64,000 nucleotides of DNA from the NCBI GenBank assembly GCA_934376955.1, contig CAKRPJ010000007.1, positions 1 to 64,000 of the forward strand. The letters run 5' to 3'. The translations under genes were made by a program, and so were the position numbers. The DNA comes from CAKRPJ01 sp934376955 (lineage in GTDB: Bacteria; Bacillota; Clostridia; Lachnospirales; Lachnospiraceae). How positions within the stretch are numbered: the first letter of the stretch is position 1; every line of letters starts with the position of its first letter. The notes under the pieces are model-generated. The model was not told where the DNA came from. It saw only the letters and a list, made by a program, of their open reading frames with translations, and did not search any database. Below, one piece after another: positions 1 through 7,542 of this stretch.

Positions 1-1372
1 TTAAGATTGCATCGATGATACCACGGGTATCCTTGATGGAGATACGCTTGCCTGTTCCGTTCCAGCCTGTATTTACGAGGTAAGCCTTAGCGCCGCTCTC
101 TTTCATTCTCTTAACGAGTTCTTCGCCGTATTTTGTCGGATGAAGTTCAAGGAATGCCTGTCCGAAGCATGCGGAGAAGGTTGGTGTCGGCTCTGTGATT
201 CCACGCTCTGTTCCTGCAAGCTTAGCAGTGAAACCGGACAGGAAGTAATACTGTGTCTGCTCCGGAGTCAGAACGGATACCGGCGGAAGTACGCCGAATG
301 CGTCTGCGGACAGGAAGATAACGTTCTTTGCAGCCGGTGCAGAAGATACCGGACGAACGATATTTTCAATATGTGTGATCGGGTAGGATACACGAGTGTT
401 CTCGGTTACGCTCTTATCAGCGAAATCGATCTTGCCTTCTGCATCCAGAGTTACGTTCTCAAGGAGAGCGTTGCGTCTGATCGCATTGTAGATATCCGGC
501 TCGGATTCCTTATCAAGGTTGATAACCTTTGCGTAGCAGCCGCCCTCGAAGTTGAATACACCGTTGTCATCCCAGCCGTGCTCGTCGTCACCGATGAGCA
601 GACGCTTCGGGTCTGTAGACAGAGTTGTTTTTCCTGTTCCGGAAAGACCAAAGAAGATAGCTGTGTTCTTTCCTTCCTTATCTGTGTTTGCAGAGCAGTG
701 CATGGAAGCGATGCCCTTTAACGGCAGATAGTAGTTCATCATGGAGAACATACCCTTCTTCATTTCTCCGCCATACCATGTGTTGATGATTACCTGCTCA
801 CGGCTTGTAATGTTGAATACAACAGCTGTTTCGGAGTTTAAGCCCAGTTCCTTGTAGTTCTCAACCTTTGCCTTGGAAGCGTTGTAAACAACGAAATCCG
901 GCTCGAAGTTCTTAAGTTCTTCCTCAGTCGGAACGATGAACATGTTCTTAACGAAATGAGCCTGCCAAGCTACTTCCATAATGAAACGGATAGCCATACG
1001 TGTGTCCTTGTTGGCACCGCAGAAAGCATCAACAACGAAGATTCTCTTGTTGGAGAGCTCGTTCTGTGCAATCTTCTTAACTGCTTCCCATGTTTCCTGA
1101 GAAGCCGGGTGGTTGTCGTTCTTATACTCATCGGAAGTCCACCATACGGTATCCTTGGAGTTTTCATCCATAACGATGAATTTGTCTTTTGGAGAACGAC
1201 CTGTGTAGATACCGGTCATTACGTTTACTGCGCCGAGTTCACTTACCTGGCCTTTTTCGTAGCCCTCAAGCTCCGGCTTTGTCTCCTCCTCGAAAAGCAT
1301 TTCGTAGGAAGGGTTGTAAACAACCTCTGTGGTTCCGGTAATACCGTACTTGCTTAAATCAATCTTTGCCAT
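1..1372 (-). CDS. pckA: Phosphoenolpyruvate carboxykinase (ATP), C-terminus cut by window edge
   Basis: Cytoplasmic enzyme interconverting oxaloacetate + ATP and PEP + CO2; in fermentative gut anaerobes it often runs in the CO2-fixing direction. The reverse-strand translation starts MAKIDLSKYG and runs about 457 codons without a stop to the window edge, against about 530 for the family. The ATP-PEPCK P-loop GLSGTGKTT is near residue 242, and typical blocks such as YTGRSPKDKF and NTWYGGEMKKGMF are readable. The ATG at 1372 follows an AGAGG purine run. A promoter lies about 80 bp upstream, and the gene is divergent from the regulator at 1625. The last 70-80 residues lie outside the window. Confidence 0.97.
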   Translation of the reverse strand, partial: MAKIDLSKYGITGTTEVVYNPSYEMLFEEETKPELEGYEKGQVSELGAVNVMTGIYTGRSPKDKFIVMDENSKDTVWWTSDEYKNDNHPASQETWEAVKKIAQNELSNKRIFVVDAFCGANKDTRMAIRFIMEVAWQAHFVKNMFIVPTEEELKNFEPDFVVYNASKAKVENYKELGLNSETAVVFNITSREQVIINTWYGGEMKKGMFSMMNYYLPLKGIASMHCSANTDKEGKNTAIFFGLSGTGKTTLSTDPKRLLIGDDEHGWDDNGVFNFEGGCYAKVINLDKESEPDIYNAIRRNALLENVTLDAEGKIDFADKSVTENTRVSYPITHIENIVRPVSSAPAAKNVIFLSADAFGVLPPVSVLTPEQTQYYFLSGFTAKLAGTERGITEPTPTFSACFGQAFLELHPTKYGEELVKRMKESGAKAYLVNTGWNGTGKRISIKDTRGIIDAIL

Positions 1373-1449
1373 TTCGCATTAAACCTCTTTTCCTCACTTA
1401 ATAGTTCAGGTGTAAGAATTCAGACCAGACATACTGGTTCATACTACCA

Positions 1450-1477
1450 ATTATACATGATAAATAAATTAAATCAA
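1450..1477 (-). promoter_or_regulatory. Candidate sigma-A promoter of pckA
   Basis: On the minus strand TTGATT (1477-1472) and TATAAT (1455-1450) are 16 bp apart, in the AT-rich divergent intergenic region about 80 bp before the pckA start. Confidence 0.55.
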
Positions 1478-1548
1478 CCCGAATTATATAAATTTTGCAC
1501 AATTGATAAATTATTAACGAATAGAGCGAAAAAAGTAAGGTGATTCTA

Positions 1549-1577
1549 TTGACAACCCCGGAAAAAGCCTATATAAT
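1549..1577 (+). promoter_or_regulatory. Sigma-A promoter of the CdaR-like gene
   Basis: TTGACA at 1549-1554 and TATAAT at 1572-1577 with a 17-bp spacer are both perfect consensus hexamers. They lie about 48 bp before the start codon at 1625. Confidence 0.8.
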
Positions 1578-1624
1578 GATGCTTTCCTAGTAAATATTGT
1601 CTATTTCAAAGGGGTGGGTTATTA

Positions 1625-2449
1625 ATGAATAAGAACACAACGGATATTACATTATCAGCTTACTTTAATGACATTGTAATTGGATACTATGAGGACGAAA
1701 ATTTAGTAAAGCAGTTTGGAAGACAGCTTGGCTTTGATGTGGATATGGATATGTTTATGGCAGTTTCCTTCCAGTATCCGTCTGATATGAATGTCAAGTT
1801 TGAAGACAGAGAAAAACTGACACATGCGGCAGAGGCCGTGATCGAGCTCTCCGATATCAATAAGAAAATCGGCGGAAAGCAGATCATTACCTGCGATTCC
1901 GGTGTCTGCGTGATCCTTATCACACACGATAAGGTAGAAATGAGAAAGATCCTTGATGAGGTTAAGGATACGGCACTGAAGGAAGTAGAAGGGATCGAGT
2001 CTGAGAGAAAGATCCGTGTCGGGATCGGAACCATCGAAGGCGGTATCGCCGGGATCAAGCATACCTACAGCAATGCACAGGATGCAGTCAAGGCCGGAGA
2101 AATCTTCAAGAAGGACCGCGTGATCTTAGAATATATGGGAATGGAAATTTACAGCAGCATCAACCAGATGGTGGTAAATTTCGGAGACCGTCTGACCAGA
2201 ACGGTATTAAAGCAGCTGGGTGAGACAGAAAAGCGGGTTCTCTCCAAGTATTATAAGTGTAAAGAAGATATCAGCCTTACCGCAAGTCAGCTCGGTATGA
2301 CAGAGGAAGAAGTAAAGAACAGTCTGGCACAGGTCAAGATCAATACCGGTCTGGATGTAAACGATACCGAGGACAATTTCAAGCTCCACTTTATCACGAT
2401 TGCTAAGAAGGTGCTTGAGAACGATGAGCGGATCAAGAGAAACCGTTAA
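1625..2449 (+). CDS. CdaR/PucR-type transcriptional regulator
   Basis: 274-residue soluble protein. The middle (about 110-200) resembles the GGDEF-like domain of the CdaR/PucR family, with the segment GIGTIEGGIAGIKHTYSNA followed by an AGEIF-type helix. The C-terminus (about 205-260) looks like the family's helix-turn-helix, with SLTASQLGMTEEEVKNSL as the recognition helices. The N-terminal sensor part matches nothing I recognise. A GGGGTGG ribosome binding site precedes ATG. It has its own consensus promoter and ends at a strong terminator, so it is monocistronic. Divergence from pckA suggests, without proof, a role in carbon control. Confidence 0.7.
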   Translation: MNKNTTDITLSAYFNDIVIGYYEDENLVKQFGRQLGFDVDMDMFMAVSFQYPSDMNVKFEDREKLTHAAEAVIELSDINKKIGGKQIITCDSGVCVILITHDKVEMRKILDEVKDTALKEVEGIESERKIRVGIGTIEGGIAGIKHTYSNAQDAVKAGEIFKKDRVILEYMGMEIYSSINQMVVNFGDRLTRTVLKQLGETEKRVLSKYYKCKEDISLTASQLGMTEEEVKNSLAQVKINTGLDVNDTEDNFKLHFITIAKKVLENDERIKRNR

Positions 2450-2462
2450 TTGGGAATAAAGT

Positions 2463-2500
2463 AAAGCAATAAAATAAAGCAATAAAATAAAGCAATAAAA
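2463..2500 (+). repeat. Three tandem copies of a 13-bp AT-rich unit
   Basis: The unit AAAGCAATAAAAT occurs at 2463, 2476 and, minus its last base, 2489. It lies between the stop codon of the regulator and its terminator. Confidence 0.9.
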
Positions 2501-2544
2501 AGTCCAGCCTTTCCGGTTATGAACCGAGAAGACCGGACTTTTTT
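2497..2544. terminator. Bidirectional intrinsic terminator
   Basis: AAAAAGTCC pairs with GGACTTTTTT, with an inner GGTT/AACC stem. The T-run suits the plus-strand regulator and the A-run suits the convergent minus-strand gene ending at 2576. Confidence 0.85.
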
Positions 2545-2575
2545 GCTCTATATAGGGAAATTTCTGCTATACCGT

Positions 2576-3943
2576 TTATTGTTTAGCCGCGATCTGTCTT
2601 GCCACATATACACCGCTGGCCGAGGCATGAGACAGAGAATGAGTAATTCCGCTGCCGTCACCGATGATATAAAGGCCCTCGTGGCGGGTCATAAGATTGT
2701 GATCCAGCTCCACTTCCATATTGTAGAATTTTACCTCAACGCCATACAGCAATGTGTCATCATTTGCAGTACCCGGTGCGATTTTATCTAAGGCATAGAT
2801 CATTTCAATAATGCCGTCTAACAAACGTTTCGGAAGGACAAGGCTTAAGTCACCGGCCGCCGCATTTAAGGTTGGAACCGTAAAGGATTCGCTGATTCTT
2901 TCTTCTGTGCTTCTGCGTCCTCGGATCAGGTCTCCGAAGCGCTGGACGATCACCCCGCCGCCCAGCATGTTGCTTAATCTTGCGATACTCTCTCCATAGC
3001 CATTGGAATCTTTGAAGGGCTCGGAAAAATGTTTTGCCACCAACAGGGCAAAATTTGTATTATTTGTCTGCTTCGCAGGATCCTCATAGCTATGGCCGTT
3101 AACGGTAACAATACCATTCGTATTTTCATTTACGACTTCACCTTTGGGATTCATGCAGAAGGTTCGTACCAGATCTTCATACTTTGAGGTACGATACACG
3201 ATCTTGCTCTCGTATAGTTCATCGGTCAGATGAGCAAAGATTCCCGCAGGAAGCTCTACACGCACTCCGATATCCACACGGTTCGAGTTCGTAGGGATAT
3301 CCAGATCACGACATACCTTTTCCATCCATTTACTTCCGCTTCTTCCGGCAGAAATAACACATTCCTTTCCTTCATAATAAGAAGCTTCATGATAGATCCG
3401 ATATCCGGAATCCAGCTTTTCTACCTTATCAATGAAGCAATCGAAATGAAAATCAACCTTTTCCTTCAGGTGGTCATACAAATGCTCCAAAACAATATAG
3501 TTGATATCTGTTCCCAGATGGCGAACAGAAGCATCCAATAAATGCAGGCCATTTTGCATGCAGCTGGTTTTCAGGCTTGATCCGGCTGTTGTGTATAATT
3601 TCGTTCCCTCTCCGCCAAAAGCAAGGTTGATCTTATCAACGTATTTCATCAACTCTAATGCGAATTTTTTCCCGATATACTCAAAAAGCGTTCCGCCAAA
3701 ATCATTGGTAATATTATATTTACCATCAGAAAATGCTCCTGCACCGCCAAAGCCACTCATAATGGAACAGCTCTTGCAATGGATACAGGATTTGATCTTG
3801 TCACCGTCGATCGGACAATGACGCTTTTTTAATTCGTGGCCCATTTCAAAAACAGCAATACGCAGATCCGGTTTCTGTTCTAATAATTCGTATGCAGTAA
3901 ATATTCCTCCTGGGCCTGCGCCTACAATCAAAACATCATACAT
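2576..3943 (-). CDS. FAD-dependent dehydrogenase (COG2509 type)
   Basis: 455-residue flavoprotein of unknown substrate. It opens with the Rossmann motif VGAGPGG and then a cysteine cluster CPID...CIHCKSC followed by GFGGAGAFSDGKYN, which is the hallmark of this uncharacterised family. A C-terminal GDGSGITHSLSHAS segment closes the FAD site. I place the start at 3943 because GGGAGG lies seven bases before that ATG; an upstream ATG at 3961 lacks a ribosome binding site. A riboswitch with its own promoter lies upstream (4062-4177), with a repeat fragment between, so transcription is probably purine-controlled. Convergent with the regulator at 1625. Confidence 0.85.
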   Translation of the reverse strand: MYDVLIVGAGPGGIFTAYELLEQKPDLRIAVFEMGHELKKRHCPIDGDKIKSCIHCKSCSIMSGFGGAGAFSDGKYNITNDFGGTLFEYIGKKFALELMKYVDKINLAFGGEGTKLYTTAGSSLKTSCMQNGLHLLDASVRHLGTDINYIVLEHLYDHLKEKVDFHFDCFIDKVEKLDSGYRIYHEASYYEGKECVISAGRSGSKWMEKVCRDLDIPTNSNRVDIGVRVELPAGIFAHLTDELYESKIVYRTSKYEDLVRTFCMNPKGEVVNENTNGIVTVNGHSYEDPAKQTNNTNFALLVAKHFSEPFKDSNGYGESIARLSNMLGGGVIVQRFGDLIRGRRSTEERISESFTVPTLNAAAGDLSLVLPKRLLDGIIEMIYALDKIAPGTANDDTLLYGVEVKFYNMEVELDHNLMTRHEGLYIIGDGSGITHSLSHASASGVYVARQIAAKQ

Positions 3944-3982
3944 TTTGTTTCCTCCCGTCATAATAAGAAATCACACATCAGG

Positions 3983-4032
3983 TTATTCGGTTATAAGCAA
4001 GTAGCGAAGCGGATTGCGAATATCCGCTTGAC
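3983..4032 (+). repeat. 160-bp repeat family, copy A (3' third only)
   Basis: The segment from TTATTCGGTTATAAGCAAG through the AGCGGATTGCGAATATCCGCT hairpin to TTGAC matches the last third of the full copies at 9041 and 20520. It sits in the leader between the riboswitch terminator and the FAD dehydrogenase start. Confidence 0.9.
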
Positions 4033-4061
4033 CTTGAATTCACAGGATGTGCTTTCCGATG

Positions 4062-4094
4062 AAAAAAAAGTTGACTACACAAGCGGTAGTCAAC
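4062..4094 (-). terminator. Riboswitch-coupled intrinsic terminator
   Basis: On the minus strand GTTGACTAC, a 7-nt loop and GTAGTCAAC form a perfect 9-bp stem followed by eight T residues. Its 5' arm is shared with the P3 3' strand and J3/1 of the aptamer. Confidence 0.9.
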
Positions 4095-4146
4095 CAGTTT
4101 GGCGGTTGGTAGAAACGTCTGCCCATTTTGCAGACTTATACCTAGG
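4085..4146 (-). promoter_or_regulatory. Purine riboswitch aptamer, guanine class
   Basis: Minus-strand RNA shows J1/2 UAUAAG; P2 GUCUGC/GCAGAC closing a 7-nt loop ending in UGG; the diagnostic J2/3 GUUUCUACC; P3 CAACC/GGUUG with a loop containing CC; then J3/1 GACUAC. The L2 GG and L3 CC can make the kissing-loop pairs. C at the specificity position (where adenine riboswitches have U) indicates guanine or a related purine. P1 is only about three or four pairs (GGUA/UACC) and begins at the predicted transcription start. Ligand binding would sequester the 5' arm of the terminator, predicting an ON switch. Confidence 0.82.
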
Positions 4147-4148
4147 AC

Positions 4149-4177
4149 ATTATACCCGAAAATTTTACTGCTTGCAA
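4149..4177 (-). promoter_or_regulatory. Promoter of the riboswitch transcript
   Basis: Minus strand TTGCAA (4177-4172), 17-bp spacer, TATAAT (4154-4149). The expected start near 4142 coincides with the first base of the aptamer. Confidence 0.8.
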
Positions 4178-4236
4178 GAACATTTGTTTCTACCATCCCA
4201 AACATTTTTTTGGTTTCTCGGTTCACCGATACTTTG

Positions 4237-5574
4237 CTATGATCTTGCAATCTCTTTGGGCCATGATTTCCTGAGTGCTGTGTAGGAGACCAGAAAATTT
4301 GCCAGCCAGCCGGCCGGTACAGCCAGCCAGACAAATGCAATACCAAAACGCGGCGCACAGATCAAAGCAACGGATAGGCGGATCGCAAGATTTACCATAT
4401 TTGCAAGGAGAAATGGGCGCATGATCCCAAGTCCGCGAAGGACTCCATCGGTTGCCATTTTAATCCCCATGAAGATGAAAAAGTAACCGACCCATCTCAT
4501 ATAATCCTCAGAAACCTGATATGCCAGGGCAGTTCCGTCTTTCCCAAGGAATAAAGAAGAAATTTGCGTGTGCAATGTTTCGATGACGATGAAAGCAAGG
4601 ACGGCGAAACATACATCTAACATTAATGCAGCATGGTAGCCTTTTCTGATACGCTGAGTTTTGTTTGCCCCAAGATTCTGGGAAACATACGGGGAAACCG
4701 CATTGCCGATGGATACGAATATCAATGAGAAAACATTCTCTACCCTCATTGTTGCCGCATAACCTGCCAGCGCCTGTGTACCAAAAGGATTTACAACTGC
4801 CTGTACGATCATCATGCCGATGGACACGGTAGACTGCTGGAGAACAGACGGAACAGCGATCCGAAGCATGGAATGCAGCTCCTTCCGGTCAAACCAGTGA
4901 AAGGTGCTTTTGTATCGACGCATCCGATAAAAGAAGATCAAAAGCGAAAACACTGCGGAAATGCCTTGTGCAATAAGGGTTGCAAGAGCCGCACCAAACA
5001 CGCCGAGACCAAGACCGGCCACCATCCAAAGATCCATAAAAATATTCAGGACAGAAGAAAAAATCAGGAGTCCCAGTGGAATTTTTGATTCACCGATGGA
5101 AGTGAACATGGTTGAGAGGATGTTATACATAAACAAAAACGGAAAGCCCACAAAATAGACTCGCAGATAGAGCACCGCGTCGTCCAGTATGTCGGCCGGT
5201 GTTTGCAATGAACTCATCATCAAATGGGAAAAACAAAAGCCGAAGATGCCAAGGACAATGCTTAAAATTAAAAAACTAAGCATGGATGTTGACATGATCG
5301 TTTTCATTTTATTATAATCTTTGGCACCAAAATAACGGCTTACAAGCACACCGGCACCTACACCGGCACCCAGCGCTACACAAATAAAAACATTCGTCAG
5401 CGCAGCACAGGCACCGACGGCCGCCAGTGCCGAGGAGCCGACAAACTGACCAACGATGATCGAATCAGCCATATTATATACTTGCTGAAAAAAGCTGCCG
5501 AGGATCATAGGCATTGCAAAAACGGTCAGCGCTTTAAGGGGCGCATCTATGATCAAATACTCATCTTTTGACAT
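4237..5574 (-). CDS. MATE family multidrug efflux transporter
   Basis: 445-residue inner-membrane antiporter with about 12 hydrophobic segments. The MATE pattern is clear from the N-terminus (MILGSFFQQVYNMADSIIVGQFVG) and in the second half (MRVENVFSLIFVSIGNAVSPYVSQNLGA). Full family length. A GGAGG precedes the ATG at 5574. A second, distinct MATE gene is at 23440. The purine riboswitch promoter begins only about 60 bp beyond its stop codon, so it is probably not itself under that switch. Substrate unknown. Confidence 0.92.
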   Translation of the reverse strand: MSKDEYLIIDAPLKALTVFAMPMILGSFFQQVYNMADSIIVGQFVGSSALAAVGACAALTNVFICVALGAGVGAGVLVSRYFGAKDYNKMKTIMSTSMLSFLILSIVLGIFGFCFSHLMMSSLQTPADILDDAVLYLRVYFVGFPFLFMYNILSTMFTSIGESKIPLGLLIFSSVLNIFMDLWMVAGLGLGVFGAALATLIAQGISAVFSLLIFFYRMRRYKSTFHWFDRKELHSMLRIAVPSVLQQSTVSIGMMIVQAVVNPFGTQALAGYAATMRVENVFSLIFVSIGNAVSPYVSQNLGANKTQRIRKGYHAALMLDVCFAVLAFIVIETLHTQISSLFLGKDGTALAYQVSEDYMRWVGYFFIFMGIKMATDGVLRGLGIMRPFLLANMVNLAIRLSVALICAPRFGIAFVWLAVPAGWLANFLVSYTALRKSWPKEIARS

Positions 5575-5720
5575 TATTTACCTCCATAAATATCAAGTTT
5601 CATGTGAATTATATCACCGATGTCAACCCGGTCAAGGACTTGGCTGTCAGTGAGATGACTTGGCTGTTACTCACCGCCTGAAAAGGATGAGAGCCTCATC
5701 GGACGGAGTTCAAGCTGATC

Positions 5721-5767
5721 GTCCGTGAGACTCGGCGCGTGTTTTCGGTGCGCATCCTCGCGGCGCC
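5721..5767. repeat. GC-rich repeat family 2, copy 1
   Basis: A 47-nt segment beginning GTCCGTGAGACT and ending CATCCTCGCGGCGC matches 30451-30497 at most positions. It holds a GCGCG...GTGCGC hairpin. The 205-bp gap between the MATE and PTS-like genes contains it plus small stems and no further gene. Confidence 0.75.
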
Positions 5768-5780
5768 GGCAGCGGTGATC

Positions 5781-6809
5781 CTACAGATCCAGCTTCATGT
5801 CGCCGTCCTTGATCCATCCGGCCTTACGGCAGAGTACACCAAAGAACAGAGTCAGGATGGCCGGAAGCACGAAGCAGATGAGCAGGATACCCGGCCACAT
5901 CATCGGATCATTACTTTCATTCATAGCGGTATAGATACCGATCGGGCCGACCAGACCACAGGTTCCCATTCCGGCTCCGGCCGGAATATTTTCCAGATGA
6001 AACACCATAGTAGAGATAGGGCCAGTCACCATGGAAGCCAGTGTCGGCGGGATCCAGATCCGTGGGTTCCGAACAATGTTGCCCATCTGAAGCATCGAGG
6101 TACCAAGTCCCTGTGCCAGAAGACCGCCCCATTTATTTTCACGGAAGCTGAGAACGGCAAAGCCGACCATCTGGGCACAGCACCCGGCAGTTGCGGCGCC
6201 GCCTGCGAGTCCGTCGAGACCTAACATAATGCAGATAGCAGCACTGCTGATCGGAAGGGTCAGAGCAATGCCGATCAGGGCAGATACCAGGATTCCCATA
6301 AAGAGTGGCTGCATAACGGTAGCCGTTTTTACAAGATTTCCAAAAGCGGTCATAAAAGCAGATACGCCGGGGCCGACAAACTGTGCGGCGAGGATACCTG
6401 AAGTGATCGTGATACCCGGTGTTACCAGTATGTCGACCGGTGTTTCTTTTGATACGATCTTACCAAGCTCTGCGGCAATGATCGTGGCAACAAGTGCGCC
6501 GACCGGGCCGCCCAGCTCATTTCCGGCGATACCGACCGTAGCGGCAGAAAACAGAACCAGAGTCGGCGCCTTGAGTGCGTATGCGATCGAAACGCCAAGG
6601 GCTGCACCGGTAGCACTCTTTGCGTATCCGGCGATCAGGGTGAAGATCTCAATGCCTGTTTTATCTCCCAGTGTGCCAAAGATGGTACCGATCAAAAGAG
6701 AAGCAAACAGGCCAAAGGCCATTGCCCCCAGAGCATCGATCAGATACGTCTGCACGGAAATGACGACCTGTTTTCGTTTGAGAAAAGCTTTTACATGTTC
6801 CATATTCAT
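5781..6809 (-). CDS. PTS EIIC-like membrane protein (PTS_EIIC_2/PfoR-like)
   Basis: 342-residue polytopic membrane protein, rich in Gly/Ala helices, with the segment ELGGPVGALVATIIAAELGKIVSKETPVDILVTPG typical of PTS_EIIC_2 proteins, a family including PfoR-like regulators. No EIIA or EIIB partner is adjacent, so it may act as a stand-alone permease or sensor rather than a canonical PTS. Start at 6809 is supported only by a GGGGG run; ATGs two and three codons inside are alternatives. A complete copy of the 160-bp repeat ends about 10 bases upstream of the start, so either the leader RNA contains it or transcription begins in the last bases. Confidence 0.8.
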   Translation of the reverse strand: MNMEHVKAFLKRKQVVISVQTYLIDALGAMAFGLFASLLIGTIFGTLGDKTGIEIFTLIAGYAKSATGAALGVSIAYALKAPTLVLFSAATVGIAGNELGGPVGALVATIIAAELGKIVSKETPVDILVTPGITITSGILAAQFVGPGVSAFMTAFGNLVKTATVMQPLFMGILVSALIGIALTLPISSAAICIMLGLDGLAGGAATAGCCAQMVGFAVLSFRENKWGGLLAQGLGTSMLQMGNIVRNPRIWIPPTLASMVTGPISTMVFHLENIPAGAGMGTCGLVGPIGIYTAMNESNDPMMWPGILLICFVLPAILTLFFGVLCRKAGWIKDGDMKLDL

Positions 6810-6818
6810 AAACCCCCA

Positions 6819-6978
6819 GTCAAGCGGATATTCGCAATCCGCTTTGCTACTTGCTCATAACCGATTAACTGCTCCGCAGTTTATCAGAAGGAGCTTGCAC
6901 TCCTCCTGATACAAGCAAGTCCCCACCCACTGCTTATTGCTTTTCGCAATTGAAGCAGGGGACTTACTTGATTCGGTT
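6819..6978 (-). repeat. 160-bp repeat family, copy B (full length)
   Basis: Reverse complement begins AACCGAATCAAGTAAGTCCCC and ends GAATATCCGCTTGAC, nearly identical to copies at 9041 and 20520. It lies directly 5' of the PTS-like gene. The rest of 6979-7186 is AT-rich with no gene visible. Confidence 0.95.
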
Positions 6979-7186
6979 AAATAAATAGATACTTTCCGTT
7001 TTTGGATTTCCGGAAAAAATGTTACAGCCGACATTGTCGATGAAGGCATGCCGGCGTAACAGACTTATGTATTTTAACATGAAACAGAAAAAATACAAGG
7101 AAAAGGAGATATTCCTTAAAAGTTTGATAAAGGTTTCACAAACAGCATTTTTTATGTGCTTTGGAAAACAGATATGCAAAAATGTA

Positions 7187-7215
7187 TTGTAAAAAGATAG
7201 ACACTGTAGTACAAT
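7187..7215 (+). promoter_or_regulatory. Promoter of the relB-like gene
   Basis: TTGTAA (7187-7192), 17-bp spacer, TACAAT (7210-7215), about 24 bp before the start codon. Confidence 0.6.
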
Positions 7216-7238
7216 TAAACAAACAGGAGGTATATATT

Positions 7239-7520
7239 ATGGCAGCAAAAACGGCAAATGTTACAGCACGTATTCAACCCAATATAAAAGAACAGGCAGA
7301 AGCGATTTTGGAAAGACTTGGTATTCCTGTATCAGTATTTATCGACATGACATACAGACAGGTTATTATGAGGGATGGCGTACCATTTTCACTTGATATT
7401 CCTGATAAGTTTATTACAAGAGATACATTAACAAAAGCAGAATTTGATACGATGATGCAGAATGGTCTGACACAGGATAAGTGTGACGATTCTGTTTCTG
7501 TTAATGAGATGATGATTTGA
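7239..7520 (+). CDS. RelB/DinJ family antitoxin, no toxin adjacent
   Basis: 93-residue protein with the ribbon-helix-helix start of RelB/DinJ antitoxins: AAKTANVTARIQPNIKEQAEAILERLGIPVSVFIDMTYRQV, the last part being helix B. The C-terminus (about 55-93) would neutralise a RelE/YafQ-type toxin. Start chosen at 7239 because AGGAGG lies eight bases upstream. No RelE/YafQ-like frame follows: malQ begins 22 bp downstream. It is therefore an orphan antitoxin, or one acting on a toxin encoded elsewhere, and may be co-transcribed with malQ. Confidence 0.85.
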   Translation: MAAKTANVTARIQPNIKEQAEAILERLGIPVSVFIDMTYRQVIMRDGVPFSLDIPDKFITRDTLTKAEFDTMMQNGLTQDKCDDSVSVNEMMI

Positions 7521-7542
7521 CACAGGAAAGGATAGAAAGTTT

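Noticed and set aside
3270..3300. GGTTCGAGTTCG as a tRNA T-arm
   Set aside because: It lies inside the FAD dehydrogenase gene, and no acceptor, D or anticodon stems can be formed around it.
4186..4194. GTTTCTACC on the plus strand as a second purine riboswitch
   Set aside because: No P2, P3 or J3/1 elements surround it; only the minus-strand copy has the full aptamer.
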